Origin: Bifidobacterium sp. ESL0728
GTDB taxonomy: Bacteria; Actinomycetota; Actinomycetes; Actinomycetales; Bifidobacteriaceae
Reading direction: 5' to 3'
Assembly: GCF_029392015.1 (NCBI RefSeq)
Contig: NZ_CP113925.1
Span: 2,170,001 to 2,234,000 of the forward strand
DNA: 64,000 bases
This document shows, piece by piece, positions 25,253 to 35,493 of the stretch. The notes beneath the pieces are model-generated. The model saw nothing but the letters and a program-made list of their open reading frames with translations, did not search any database and was not told the DNA's origin. The position numbers and the translations under genes are program-made. How positions within the stretch are numbered: the stretch's first letter is position 1; every line of letters begins with the position of its first letter.

Positions 25253-25286
25253 CGTAAAGCGAGCAGCGCACCCAGAGGTAATCGAC

Positions 25287-26603
25287 ATGACTATTTCAAA
25301 AGCACAAAACTACATCCTGCGCCCCGACCTGCTCAAGCATCTCGAATTGTTCCGCAACACTCCAGATGTCAAAGTCCTCATCGGCGTCAGAAGATGCGGA
25401 AAATCAACAGTTCTGGAGATGTTTGCAGATTCCTTGCGAGCCGAAAACGTTCCCGAAGCCAACCTCTTCTATCGCCGTTTCGACAGCTTTGATACCCCAA
25501 TTGATTATGACGCAGCAACGCTCTATAGCGAACTGAAAGAAGCGATGAGCAAAGCCGACGGGAATTACCCGATGACGGTGATGCTCGACGAAATCCAAGA
25601 CGTCGAGGGTTGGGAAAAAATCGTCCGGCGCCTGCACACACGGGAAAACACCGACGTATATATCACCGGTTCGAATGCCAACCTGCTTTCCAGCGATCTG
25701 GCCACATATCTAACGGGGCGGTATGTGGAAATTCCCGTTTATCCGCTCTCTTTTAAGGAATATTGCGATTTTTCTAAAGCTGAAAACAAACAGCATACAC
25801 ACGGCAAACGAGCAAAAGAAACGGCCTCGGATCCCAAAACCGCTCCTTCGCGAAATGCCCCCAACGAACAACAGTTCAATGAATTCCTACGTTTCGGCGG
25901 AATGCCAGGTCTCTTCGCCCTAAGGACGAAAAATACGACGACTGTCGGCACCGAACTTCAGTCCATCTATGATTCGATAGTTTTCAAGGACGTCGCACAA
26001 CACAACAACATACGCAATCTCGGCGTGCTCGAAAAAGTAAGCCGCTTCCTTTTCGCCACTTCCGGGTCGCTCTTCTCTACCAGGAAAGTGGTCAATACTC
26101 TCAAAAGTGCAGGCGAAAGCATCAGCAGCACTTCCCTGAACAGCTATGTCGAAGGTCTCGAAAAGGCTTTTCTGGTCTACCGGGCCGAACAGACAGACCT
26201 TCAGGGCAAGGCCATGCTGCGGCCGATGAGCAAGTTCTATCCTGTGGACGTCGGGTTCAGGAATCTGACCACCGATTTTTCGAAACGCGACCTGGGCGCG
26301 CGGCTGGAATGCGTGGTGTATATGGAATTGCGTCGGCGCGGCTACAACGTTTCCATCGGAACCGGCGACGACACCGAAATCGACTTCATCGCCACCAAAA
26401 ACGACCTCGTCAAATCAGAAAAATTGTATATTCAGGTCACTGCAAGCATGCTGGAAGAGACGACCAGCCAGCGGGAACTCGCGCCGCTGCTCAATCTGAC
26501 GGACGCTTTCCCGAGAATCATCATCACGCTGGATTCCTATTCTGCCGGTACGACGCCCGAAGGCATTAACATTATCAATGCAGTAGATTGGCTTTTACAA
26601 TAA
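25287..26603 (+). CDS. AAA-family ATPase with C-terminal DUF4143 domain
   Basis: A 438-residue ATPase of the COG1373/AAA_14-DUF4143 type. Walker A is GVRRCGKST (~34-42) and Walker B is MTVMLDEIQDV (~93-103). The sensor-like ITGSNANLLSSDLATYLTGRYVEI and YPLSFKEY follow, as usual in the family. The C-terminal part (from ~225) is DUF4143, with LLxG-like FVEG folds and a nuclease-like D/E-x-K pattern (YNVSIGTGDDTEIDFIATKND). Function in this family is unknown; proposed roles include DNA-linked or toxin-like activity. Single gene, not in an operon. AGAGG is 9 bp before the ATG. Three identical palindromes lie immediately upstream, so expression is probably tightly controlled, perhaps by its own product. 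Confidence 0.88.
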   Translation: MTISKAQNYILRPDLLKHLELFRNTPDVKVLIGVRRCGKSTVLEMFADSLRAENVPEANLFYRRFDSFDTPIDYDAATLYSELKEAMSKADGNYPMTVMLDEIQDVEGWEKIVRRLHTRENTDVYITGSNANLLSSDLATYLTGRYVEIPVYPLSFKEYCDFSKAENKQHTHGKRAKETASDPKTAPSRNAPNEQQFNEFLRFGGMPGLFALRTKNTTTVGTELQSIYDSIVFKDVAQHNNIRNLGVLEKVSRFLFATSGSLFSTRKVVNTLKSAGESISSTSLNSYVEGLEKAFLVYRAEQTDLQGKAMLRPMSKFYPVDVGFRNLTTDFSKRDLGARLECVVYMELRRRGYNVSIGTGDDTEIDFIATKNDLVKSEKLYIQVTASMLEETTSQRELAPLLNLTDAFPRIIITLDSYSAGTTPEGINIINAVDWLLQ

Positions 26604-26932
26604 GGAAAGGCGCGGATCTGGCAACACGACAGCTTTATAATACAGCAACATGTGCTGTACTAGAAAAATCAGAATCACCCATTGACGCCGCCTATTTACT
26701 AACGCTTAAGCAGGTGGACTACTTACCATTCCATATCCGCGCGTTCTTCATACTGTCGTTTCTTGAAACAGTTCATTACGCATAATCTTATAAAAGCAAT
26801 TCACTCACTCCACCCATCACAGCCTTCTGCTTGCTGAGTCGTTGTTGGTTACTGTTCGACCTTCGTACCAATATGCAGGAATTTCTTCATCACAGTCTCC
26901 TGCTTACTAGGTTGTTGTTGGCTACCGAGCAG
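26604..26932. other. Convergent intergenic region between the ATPase gene and rsmD
   Basis: About 330 bp. It contains a 40-bp direct repeat (26815-26927). A 65-codon open frame overlapping the ATPase end (26588-26785) has no ribosome site or recognisable features and is not called. Confidence 0.55.
26815..26927. repeat. Imperfect 40-bp direct repeat downstream of rsmD
   Basis: CATCACAG..CTGCTT..GTTGTTGG..AC is present at 26815-26854 and 26888-26927. Of 40 positions 32 agree, and all eight differences are transitions. The second copy ends 6 bp from the rsmD stop codon. Confidence 0.7.
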
Positions 26933-27517
26933 CTATTCATGGTCGATGTAGTAGACCTCAGTTTCACCGTAGTGACGTCGGTCGAAGACTTGCCATTCTG
27001 CAGGCATGGTAAGCGGGTCGGAACGCGTTGAGCGTTCGAAAACCAGCACTGTTTGTTCGTCTGCGGCCGGAGACGCGACCAAGTCGGCGATAAGTTGGTT
27101 GCATTCTTCGGTAGTGAGCGCATAAGGCGGATCGGCAAAAATCACATCGAAAGCGGGGCCATCGTAACCGGAGGCGATGCGCTCGGCGCGTTTGCGCATC
27201 ACGCGGACCTTCATCCGGCTCGAATCCCAGGACCGATTGCGTTTGAGATTGCCCAGCTCCTTGTCGATCAACGTGGCGGCAGGCCCGGCCGATTCGACGG
27301 CGACGAGCTCATCGGCACCGCGAGAAAGGGCTTCGATGCCCAACGCTCCGGTTCCGGCGAACAAATCAAGTATGCGAGCGCCATCCAACATCCCCCAAGC
27401 CTCAAGCTTGGAAAAAATGGCCTCTTTCGTCCGGTCTGTGGTCGGCCGCGTACCGGGCTTGGCTTTCGCCAGCTCGAACCCTTTGAATCGTCCCGCAATC
27501 ACACGCATATTCGCCAT
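26933..27517 (-). CDS. rsmD: 16S rRNA (guanine-966-N2)-methyltransferase RsmD
   Basis: Methylates G966 of 16S rRNA during 30S assembly. Class I SAM-methyltransferase fold: MRVIAGRFKGFELAK and TRPTTDRTKEAIFSKLE at the N-terminus, the SAM-binding ILDLFAGTGALGIEALSRGA, and the catalytic NPPY-type motif written as FADPPYALTTEE. A length of 194 residues is typical. I used the ATG at 27515-27517 (MANMRVIAG). The ribosome site is weak and the internal ATG three codons later is also possible. The usual partner gene coaD is not next to it. Confidence 0.93.
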   Translation of the reverse strand: MANMRVIAGRFKGFELAKAKPGTRPTTDRTKEAIFSKLEAWGMLDGARILDLFAGTGALGIEALSRGADELVAVESAGPAATLIDKELGNLKRNRSWDSSRMKVRVMRKRAERIASGYDGPAFDVIFADPPYALTTEECNQLIADLVASPAADEQTVLVFERSTRSDPLTMPAEWQVFDRRHYGETEVYYIDHE

Positions 27518-27646
27518 CGTAGCGTCTGGTCGAAACCGATAGTCCACCCAACGCCATCAGCATACCGCACAAACACAGCGGGCGTACGTAACGGATACAG
27601 GTAGTAGCAATGCCAACTGTCACTTTTACATACTTGCTGGAACAGC

Positions 27647-27694
27647 CTAAGTAAAAGGCACATTCAGCGTCTCTATTGGTGTCTTTTTACTTAG
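27647..27694 (-). terminator. Stem-loop downstream of galT
   Basis: CTAAGTAAAAGGCAC and GTGTCTTTTTACTTAG form a 15-16-bp imperfect stem. An outer, weaker complementarity (TTTTACATACTTGC with GCAAGTAAAAGG) encloses it. It lies 56 bp beyond the galT stop codon, so it probably terminates the nahK-galT transcript. Confidence 0.65.
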
Positions 27695-27749
27695 CTATCT
27701 CAAACGAGCAAGTAAAAGGTACAAGTAACGCCAAATGACGGGCACGCAT

Positions 27750-29456
27750 TCACTCGGCTACAAATCCAAGGGATTCCATGAAGCTTTGCGTCTGTTCCTT
27801 GCGCTTGAACACGGCGGTGTTGCCGAGAATCCGCTCGCATACGCTACCCAGCTCATCGCGCACCGCCGCCTTGATGGCAGCCTTGTCGCGATTGCCACCG
27901 AGCGCAGCGCTAATTTCGTCCCATTGCGGCTTGAACGCGCTTTCCGAGGCAAGCAGGGAAGTACCTTGTGCCAACGCGTCCTCGATTTCGCCGAGCTGTC
28001 CAATCAGACGCCCCGGCAACACAAACAACCCTTGAGCCTCAATCAGACCAATTGGCTCCTGTTTAATCGCCCAGAACTCGGGATGAGCATGGAATATGCC
28101 CTCTGGATACTGCTCACTCACGCCGTTGTTGCGGAGGATGAGATTCATCTCGTAGCCGCGATTGGTGATGACAACACTCGGCGAAACCGCGGAACGCCGC
28201 CCATCGTCGCCCTCGGAGATGATATTCAAATCCGGATTGTTGTAACGAATCCAACCCAGACGAATCCGGTCGGCGATCTCCACAATGCTTTCGCGCGAAC
28301 GCGAGACCACACGCACCGCGGTACCCGGCCAATCGAGAATCTCGATAACGGCATCGTCAAAGCCGTCAAGCTTCAGCCGCGCCCACGGCTTGGCCTTGTG
28401 CATCGGCATGAGTTCGCCGCCGCCCTGATAGTGGTCGTGCGCGAGCACCGAACCACCGATACGTGGCAAAGCCGCGTTGCACCCGAGGAAATAGCCAGGA
28501 AAAACGTCAACGAAATCCAGCAGGTTGACGAATGTATCACAATCAACATGCATCGGTGTGTGCTGCTTATTGACACAGATGCCATGCTGCTTGAAATAGC
28601 CATAAGGTGAGAACTGCCAGAAGAACTCCTGACCGCCGAGCGTGACGGGAATCGTGCGCAACGTGCGTTTATCACGGCCCGCAAATCCTTCGTTTTCGTG
28701 GCAAATCGTGCATTTCGGATAGCCACCCGCGACGCTGTTGCCGGAAGCCGCCTTTTTCATATTCTTGAATTCCGGTTTGGCCAAGTTGATGGTAATAATC
28801 AGACCGTGAGACTCGAAACGCGGGTTTTGCGCCAGTTTGGCGCGTTTGACGTAGGTATTGTCGCCGCAATAATCATAAAACCAGCGCATGGCCTCCATAC
28901 CACCGTCACGACGCTGAATTGCAGCGAAACGGTCTTGCAAGGCGGAAGGACGCTGGGAAAGCAGCCCCATCACCGTGTCTTCAATTCCGGGGATATCGTC
29001 GGCCTCGCACAACCCAGCTGCCAACAAAGCGTCATCGAAAGGTTTGAGCACAGCGTCTGGATCAGCGGCAGCGCCTGTTTCTTTTGCTGTCCCATTTTTG
29101 CAATCGCTTTTGGCATCCGTCAATCCTCGAGAATCAGCAGCGGAACCATTGCCGAATTCGCCGGATACGGATGCCGACGCGACTGAGAGAGACGAGGACG
29201 AAGACGCGGACGCAGAGTCATCCGAAGATCCGTACGATGCAGGAGTAGGCGCGGAATCAGTGTCGGAAGCTGAATCCACACCATACGAATCAAGTGAGAA
29301 AATCGCAAGAATCGAGTTGCGCGCCCAGTCCAGATCTCGCGAATCCAAGCCAAGATGTGCCATCGCATAATCAGTCAAGTGATCCAAAGCGGCATAGACA
29401 GCGTCAAGCCCGCGAGAATCGCTTTTACCGGCGTTACGAATTTCGCTCACTGCCAT
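27750..29456 (-). CDS. galT: UDP-glucose--hexose-1-phosphate uridylyltransferase, type II (GalT/LnpC)
   Basis: Transfers UMP between UDP-hexoses and hexose 1-phosphates, linking the galactose-1-P and GlcNAc-1-P made by the LNB/GNB pathway to UDP-sugars. The sequence matches the Firmicutes/Bifidobacterium type II GalT family. GYPKCTICHENEGFAGRDKRTLRTIP and the active-site segment GGSVLAHDHYQGGGELMPM (His-x-His-x-Gln) are clear. The N-terminal domain is interrupted by a Ser/Ala/Asp-rich insert (roughly residues 55-140), so the protein is 568 residues where homologues are about 500. An ATG at 29454-29456 is preferred over an upstream GTG. It follows nahK by ~110 bp on the same strand; galE is absent here. 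Confidence 0.93.
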   Translation of the reverse strand: MAVSEIRNAGKSDSRGLDAVYAALDHLTDYAMAHLGLDSRDLDWARNSILAIFSLDSYGVDSASDTDSAPTPASYGSSDDSASASSSSSLSVASASVSGEFGNGSAADSRGLTDAKSDCKNGTAKETGAAADPDAVLKPFDDALLAAGLCEADDIPGIEDTVMGLLSQRPSALQDRFAAIQRRDGGMEAMRWFYDYCGDNTYVKRAKLAQNPRFESHGLIITINLAKPEFKNMKKAASGNSVAGGYPKCTICHENEGFAGRDKRTLRTIPVTLGGQEFFWQFSPYGYFKQHGICVNKQHTPMHVDCDTFVNLLDFVDVFPGYFLGCNAALPRIGGSVLAHDHYQGGGELMPMHKAKPWARLKLDGFDDAVIEILDWPGTAVRVVSRSRESIVEIADRIRLGWIRYNNPDLNIISEGDDGRRSAVSPSVVITNRGYEMNLILRNNGVSEQYPEGIFHAHPEFWAIKQEPIGLIEAQGLFVLPGRLIGQLGEIEDALAQGTSLLASESAFKPQWDEISAALGGNRDKAAIKAAVRDELGSVCERILGNTAVFKRKEQTQSFMESLGFVAE

Positions 29457-29564
29457 ATCTTCTGCAACTTTCACAGTGCATCAGCCTTCCCGAAGCTTGT
29501 CGTTTTCATATCTCTGACATATTCACAGCACAACTACTTACCGTCGGTGACCTTTCCGACGCAT

Positions 29565-30692
<1,128 letters not shown>

Positions 30693-30750
30693 TCAAAGTC
30701 GCCTCATTACGCAAATGGTGTCCAATCAGCAGAAACCGAGAGCAAAACCA

Positions 30751-30767
30751 CTAATTGTTAATATTAG
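30751..30767. promoter_or_regulatory. AT-rich dyad in the nahK-nagR divergent promoter region
   Basis: CTAAT-TGTTAAT-ATTAG (5-bp arms, 7-bp centre) lies 71 bp from the nahK start and 140 bp from the nagR start. A NagR operator would be expected in this interval. I cannot confirm that this dyad is it; a related CTAATAT appears about 50 bp upstream of the solute-binding protein gene. Confidence 0.35.
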
Positions 30768-30906
30768 ATGCATAATTAAAAATACGCAATATTCGCGTTT
30801 TACAGCACTCATTGATAGTTCTATCTATATAAGTAAAGAGTGTATTCATCATCTTCTGCATGTTGAGATATATTGGTGCTATCAGCGACAGAAAGACGGA
30901 GTGACG

Positions 30907-32043
30907 ATGCCCCAACAGCAATATGCAAATTCCCTGGTCTTGAAAACACCCGGAACAAGCGTCAAGGCAAGTCCATCGGATGTCCGCAGAAACAACCGTT
31001 CCTTGATTTTCGGGTTGCTCTTTCCTGATTCGCAGTATTCACGCGCCGAACTCGGGCGCAAAACCGGACTTTCCCGTGTTGCGGTTTCCGACGTGGTAAG
31101 CGATATGCTCGACGAAGGCCTCATCTATGAAAACGGCTATGAGACAAAAGCCAGAGGAAAAGGCAAACGCGGCACCCTACTTGGCGTCGACCCGACCAGA
31201 CTTCGGGTTATTACCGTCGACCTCTCCCAAAACCACCTCATTGAGGGCGCAGTGACCGATTTGCTCGGCACTCCACTACAACGCAATGAACTCGCACTCA
31301 GCGCCACTGACCATGTCGATGAGCATACGATCTGCGAACTCATCAAGAAGCTGATGGTGGGCATGGAAAATGTCATCGGCATCAGCGTAGCTGCGACAGG
31401 CGTGGTGCAGGATGGCATCATTCGCCAGTCCACCGTATTTGGTTGGCATGATTTCGACTTGAAAACACCGATCGAAAATCGATTCGGCTTGCCGGTCATC
31501 GTCGCCAATGACGTGGTCTGTTCAATGCTCGCCGAACGCTTTTTCGGTTCTGCCGGCCCCAACATGCTCTTTGTCAAACTCGATCGAGGCATCGGCGCCG
31601 CAACACTGATTAACGACACGGCCATCATCGGCGAAAACCATGCAAGCGGGGAAATCGGGCATATCTCCATGGATCCCGATGGCCCGAAATGCCCATGTGG
31701 GAAACGAGGATGCCTGGAAATGCTTGTTTCGGCACCCCTACTGCGTCAACAGATGTACGGGGCTCCAGCCGAAAAGCAGGTAAAGATCCTGCAAGAAGCC
31801 GGTCAGCGCGTGGCTTCGGCGCTGGCCATGCCCATAGGCCTGCTGGATATGGATGATATCTGCATCTACGGGCCTGCCGACATCATCAACACGGCATTTT
31901 TATCTTCCGCACAGGATCAGCTTGACCGTACCACCACCTCGATGTTCCGTAAGCACGCCACCATCCGACGCTGCGAATGCGGGCCGAACGCCACCATGCG
32001 CGGCGCAGCCATCACGATGGTGCGAGACTTCGTCGACAGGTAA
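30907..32043 (+). CDS. nagR: ROK-family transcriptional regulator, NagR-like
   Basis: A 378-residue repressor-type ROK protein. The N-terminal winged helix (RRNNRSLIFGLLFPDSQYSRAELGRKTGLSRVAVSDVVSDMLDEGLI) precedes a ROK sugar-binding domain with VIGISVAATGVV, FVKLDRGIGAATLIN and the zinc signature GPKCPCGKRGCLEM. In bifidobacteria the ROK regulator NagR, encoded in the lnp locus, controls GlcNAc and LNB/GNB genes; location and sequence type fit. Start: ATG at 30907 with GGAG six bases upstream; a GTG at 30901 and a much longer frame to 30610 are less likely. It is inverted relative to the catabolic genes, between lnpA and nahK, and convergent with lnpA. Confidence 0.88.
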   Translation: MPQQQYANSLVLKTPGTSVKASPSDVRRNNRSLIFGLLFPDSQYSRAELGRKTGLSRVAVSDVVSDMLDEGLIYENGYETKARGKGKRGTLLGVDPTRLRVITVDLSQNHLIEGAVTDLLGTPLQRNELALSATDHVDEHTICELIKKLMVGMENVIGISVAATGVVQDGIIRQSTVFGWHDFDLKTPIENRFGLPVIVANDVVCSMLAERFFGSAGPNMLFVKLDRGIGAATLINDTAIIGENHASGEIGHISMDPDGPKCPCGKRGCLEMLVSAPLLRQQMYGAPAEKQVKILQEAGQRVASALAMPIGLLDMDDICIYGPADIINTAFLSSAQDQLDRTTTSMFRKHATIRRCECGPNATMRGAAITMVRDFVDR

Positions 32044-32065
32044 AACGACACTCGAAACTTGCATG

Positions 32066-32108
32066 AGAAAGCCGGCCGACCCACGGAGTAGAGGCCGTCC
32101 GGCTTTCT
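32066..32108. terminator. Bidirectional stem-loop between nagR and lnpA
   Basis: AGAAAGCCGG pairs perfectly with CCGGCTTTCT around a 23-base loop that itself contains GGCCGA/GGCC complementarity. It lies between two convergent genes and could serve both. Confidence 0.8.
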
Positions 32109-32185
32109 ACAGATTATTTATCGGTTCAATCGGTATCTGCAGGATTCATAGCCGATCCGCAAACTTTACAACCGAACCGGCAGAT

Positions 32186-34351
32186 TCACAGCCGATTCCA
32201 CACGATGCCGTTCGGCTCGATATCGAAATGCACCGGGTTGCTTTGAGGCACACGGACATCCGTGGACTGCGGTTCGTCGGTATTGTTGACAACACAATAC
32301 CAGCCGGTTTCTGGGAATCTGGCGACCTCGCATTGCGGATTGGACGAGCTGTAAGCCTCATATTCCGCTTCTTTATGGCTTCCCCAGAACAACGCACGCT
32401 CCAAAAGACGGGCGTTCGCGGCCGAATAAGGAAGCCCGGAAATATAGACGCCACGTCCCTTGCCATAGTCGTTGGCTGCGAGCTGGACTTGGCCGCCCTC
32501 GGCCTTGAGCAAGGTCACCTGTTCGTTGACGGGATAGGTATTGACGATCGGTTCACCGAAATCGACAGTTTCGCCGGCCGGCACGTCTGCGGTGATGAAG
32601 TGGCGAGCCGCCACCTCCGGGAAGTATTTGTCGACCGAGAGGGTCTGGAAGCGTTCTTCGTCGATGCCAAGCACGTCGGCCAACTGGAAGAATCGGCCTT
32701 GCCACCAAAGGCTTGAAGGCTCCCCCACCCCGACAAAGGCGCCGCCTTCTCGCACCCAGGAACGCATGGTTTCGATGAGACGGTCATCCTTCCATACGTC
32801 TCCTCCGGTGAAGGAGGTATTGACCGAGCCGGCATTGATGATCACGTCGATGTCCGGGTCGATGCCGCAGGCCAGCACGTCATTGAAACTGATGAAGCGC
32901 ACATTGACCCGCATGCCGGAAAGCGCCTCAAGGATGCCGTAAAACGAATACGTCTGCTTGATGGGCAGCGAGTGCGCGACGGTATAAGCCATCCACGAAC
33001 GCATCTTGCCCCACGAGTTGAGGATGGCGACATTGAGGTCGCCGACGGCCGGTTTGCCTTGGGTCTTGTCGCTCAGATCGCGGAACTGGTTAGCGATATG
33101 CGTCACCGCGTCCACAAACTTCGGGAATTTTGCGGCCAACGAGAGGTAGCCGCCATAGCCCATGCGATCGAGCGGGCTGCGCAGGATGGCGCGGCGGGCC
33201 TTACGCCAGTTGCTCCACGCCTCGATGCTCGGGTCGTTGCCTTCATAGAACGTATCGGGGAAGAAGTACGGCAGGAAGCGCCCTTCGGTATATTTGACAC
33301 CTTTGATGTCGGAGATCATGCGGGTGGTGGTGCCGTCGCCGACAGAACCGACCACGGCATCGAGCCCCAAATCGCCGAAACCATCCATATACGGCTCCGT
33401 GCCGATCCATTGGTCGCCCAGAAACATCATGGCTTCCTTGCCGGCCTCGTGGGTCATGGAAACGAGTTTCTTGACATTGCGACGCACGAAGCGGGAGAGG
33501 AAATCAAGCCAATCGCGTTGCGCTTTTCTCGGGATGCGGAAGGATGAGTCGTAGCAGCCTTCGTCCACGAAATCCTCAGGACGCAGCCGATAACCATACT
33601 GGACGGCGAAGTCCTCCAAGGCCTGCGGCGAGACGGTGCAGGCGCTACCGAACCAGTCGACGACTTTCTCCCGATGATGCTGATCGAAGAGGAGCGTGAA
33701 CTGATAGAAGAAGGTGGTGAAGCGCACGACATCCACCTCGGGATTGTCCTTCAACCACTGATTAAACGTGTCGAAAACAAACTTTCTTGTCGCGGGATGA
33801 TAGATATCGAAAGGAATCTCGTGTTCTTTGTCGCCCCAATCGTTGGTCAGATGGTTGTACATCTCCACAGGATCCCAGATAATGTAAGCCAAAAACGAGA
33901 CGGTGTACTCATGCATCGGCACGGCATGGCGGATGACCGCTACGTTCTCTTCGGGTTTGAGGCTCCAATCCTTGGGCGGTATCACCTGGCCTGTCGTGCG
34001 ATCGATGACCTCCCAATACTTGGATGGGTCCGCATCGTAATTCGGCTTCAACTGCTCGGAGAAGAAGGTGTCCATGAAGGGAATATGGACCGTGCCGGAA
34101 GTCGCCAACACACGCTGGCTCAAGAGATAGACCTGCGGGGTCTCGTCCATGTGCAGGGTGATCCATTCGTTGTGGGCACGACAAGGGAAATACGCGCTGT
34201 AGACCTTCTTGCCCAAAGCCACAACCTCATCGTCCAAATGAGTGCCGTCCGAGTTCCGGATGGCGTCCGCACCCCACAGATTCGCCAGTTCTATGGTTTT
34301 CTTCGCGAAATGTTCCTGCGTGGGAATTGTGAATCGCCCTGTTGATGCCAT
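32186..34351 (-). CDS. lnpA: 1,3-beta-galactosyl-N-acetylhexosamine phosphorylase (GLNBP, GH112)
   Basis: Splits lacto-N-biose or galacto-N-biose with phosphate into galactose 1-phosphate and GlcNAc/GalNAc in the cytoplasm. It matches bifidobacterial GH112 LnpA over the whole length: NLWGADAIRNSDGTHLDDEV, RAHNEWITLHMDETPQVYLLS, SFLAYIIWDPVEMYNHLTND, MFLGDQWIGTEPYMDGF, GRFLPYFFPDTFYEGNDP and YGKGRGVYISGLPYSAANARLLERALF. 721 residues against about 750 in B. longum. The loss is near residues 590-600, where only PAGETVDFGEPIVNTYPVNE joins the flanks, so a ~30-residue loop of the B. longum enzyme is missing. The ATG at 34349-34351 has AGAGGA upstream. Last gene of the transporter-phosphorylase unit. 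Confidence 0.96.
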   Translation of the reverse strand: MASTGRFTIPTQEHFAKKTIELANLWGADAIRNSDGTHLDDEVVALGKKVYSAYFPCRAHNEWITLHMDETPQVYLLSQRVLATSGTVHIPFMDTFFSEQLKPNYDADPSKYWEVIDRTTGQVIPPKDWSLKPEENVAVIRHAVPMHEYTVSFLAYIIWDPVEMYNHLTNDWGDKEHEIPFDIYHPATRKFVFDTFNQWLKDNPEVDVVRFTTFFYQFTLLFDQHHREKVVDWFGSACTVSPQALEDFAVQYGYRLRPEDFVDEGCYDSSFRIPRKAQRDWLDFLSRFVRRNVKKLVSMTHEAGKEAMMFLGDQWIGTEPYMDGFGDLGLDAVVGSVGDGTTTRMISDIKGVKYTEGRFLPYFFPDTFYEGNDPSIEAWSNWRKARRAILRSPLDRMGYGGYLSLAAKFPKFVDAVTHIANQFRDLSDKTQGKPAVGDLNVAILNSWGKMRSWMAYTVAHSLPIKQTYSFYGILEALSGMRVNVRFISFNDVLACGIDPDIDVIINAGSVNTSFTGGDVWKDDRLIETMRSWVREGGAFVGVGEPSSLWWQGRFFQLADVLGIDEERFQTLSVDKYFPEVAARHFITADVPAGETVDFGEPIVNTYPVNEQVTLLKAEGGQVQLAANDYGKGRGVYISGLPYSAANARLLERALFWGSHKEAEYEAYSSSNPQCEVARFPETGWYCVVNNTDEPQSTDVRVPQSNPVHFDIEPNGIVWNRL

Positions 34352-34474
34352 ATACAATCGTCCTCTAAAATTCCTATATTTATCTAGTTCTCAGGCCTGT
34401 TATTTTTAAGGTCTTGTTGTACTTTTGCCCTTTATCCCATAAAAGATGAGCCAGCGGACCGGCAATCCCCAATG

Positions 34475-34540
34475 TTCAATCAGGCAAACTTGGTTCTGAC
34501 GGCAAACACATAACCGCCAGAGCCAAGTCGCCTGATTGAA
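34475..34540 (-). other. Long intercistronic stem-loop between permease 2 and lnpA
   Basis: TTCAATCAGGC pairs with GCCTGATTGAA (11 bp, perfect) and, inside it, TTGGTTCTG with CAGAGCCAA (one G-U). The 66-base structure lies 12 bp after the permease stop codon and 124 bp before the lnpA start. It may be an attenuating terminator or a decay barrier. It has no long T-run. Confidence 0.8.
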
Positions 34541-34551
34541 GCGAAAGCCTC

Positions 34552-35493
34552 TCAGCCCTTGACCGAACCGGCTGCCAGGCCTGCCTGCCAGTAGCGCTGC
34601 AAAGCCAGGAAGAGCACGATGACCGGCAGCACGCCGAGCAGCGCGCCCATCATCAACGCTCCACGGTCGGTGAACACCGGCAGCGAAACCAAGCCATAAA
34701 GACCCAGCGTGACAGGCTTCAGACTGTCGCTGGAAACCATCATCAACGGCAACATGAAGTTGTTCCACGTGGAGACGAACAGGAAGAGGAAAATCGTGAC
34801 CATGGCCGGCGCCAGAAGGCGAAGCACGATGGTGAAGAAGATCCTTGCCTCTCCCGCCCCGTCGATACGCGCCGCCTCAAGCAGCTCATCGGGCACGGAG
34901 CTCTGCGCGTAGACACGGCCGAGGAAGAAGCCGAACGGCGAGACGCAGCACGGAATGATGATGGAAAGCATCGTGTTGGTCAGGTGCAGCGTGTGGAAGA
35001 TGGAGTAAAGCGGGATGGTCAACAGCGTGGCGGGCATGAGCATGCACGCCATCACCACTCCCATGATGATGCCCTTGCCACGGAAGTTGAACTTCGCTGT
35101 GGCGTATCCGGCCATCACGGAGATGATAGTGCCGATTACCGCCGACACCGTGGAGTAGAGCAGCGAGTTAAAAACCCAACGCCAGAAGTAGCTGCGGGTC
35201 CAGCCCAGCAAGAGGCTGTAGTTGGCGGCTATAGCGGCGGGCAATTTATTGAGCGGCACCGAGAACCACAGGCCATTGCTGCCGCTCATCTGGGCGGGCG
35301 TCTTGCTGGAAGCGATCGCAGCCCAGTAAATCGGGAACAGGAAGTAGATCAGAGCCACCACCAGCACCAGAACGGTGATGATCTTCACCTGTGGTGAGGG
35401 ACGCATGGAGCGAGGCAGGTCGTTGGCTGCCTTGTCACGCAGTTTGTCGGCTTTACGACGCGCGCGGCTTGCTTGCATATCTTCGGAATTCAT
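34552..35493 (-). CDS. LNB/GNB ABC transporter permease (MalG-type)
   Basis: Inner-membrane permease of the CUT1 carbohydrate ABC family, 313 residues with six predicted helices. The EAA loop reads ELLEAARIDGAGEARIFFTIVLRLLAPAM (~205-233), where the ATPase docks. An N-terminal cytoplasmic segment of ~35 charged residues precedes helix 1. Its ATG overlaps the stop of the preceding permease by 4 bp (ATGA), giving translational coupling. The cluster encodes no ATPase, as usual for bifidobacterial sugar importers that share MsmK-like ATPases. Substrate assigned from the adjoining lnpA and SBP genes. Confidence 0.92.
   Translation of the reverse strand: MNSEDMQASRARRKADKLRDKAANDLPRSMRPSPQVKIITVLVLVVALIYFLFPIYWAAIASSKTPAQMSGSNGLWFSVPLNKLPAAIAANYSLLLGWTRSYFWRWVFNSLLYSTVSAVIGTIISVMAGYATAKFNFRGKGIIMGVVMACMLMPATLLTIPLYSIFHTLHLTNTMLSIIIPCCVSPFGFFLGRVYAQSSVPDELLEAARIDGAGEARIFFTIVLRLLAPAMVTIFLFLFVSTWNNFMLPLMMVSSDSLKPVTLGLYGLVSLPVFTDRGALMMGALLGVLPVIVLFLALQRYWQAGLAAGSVKG

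Noticed and set aside
26588..26785. 65-codon open frame overlapping the end of the DUF4143 ATPase gene
   Set aside because: No ribosome binding site or similarity; it overlaps the stop region of a well-supported gene.
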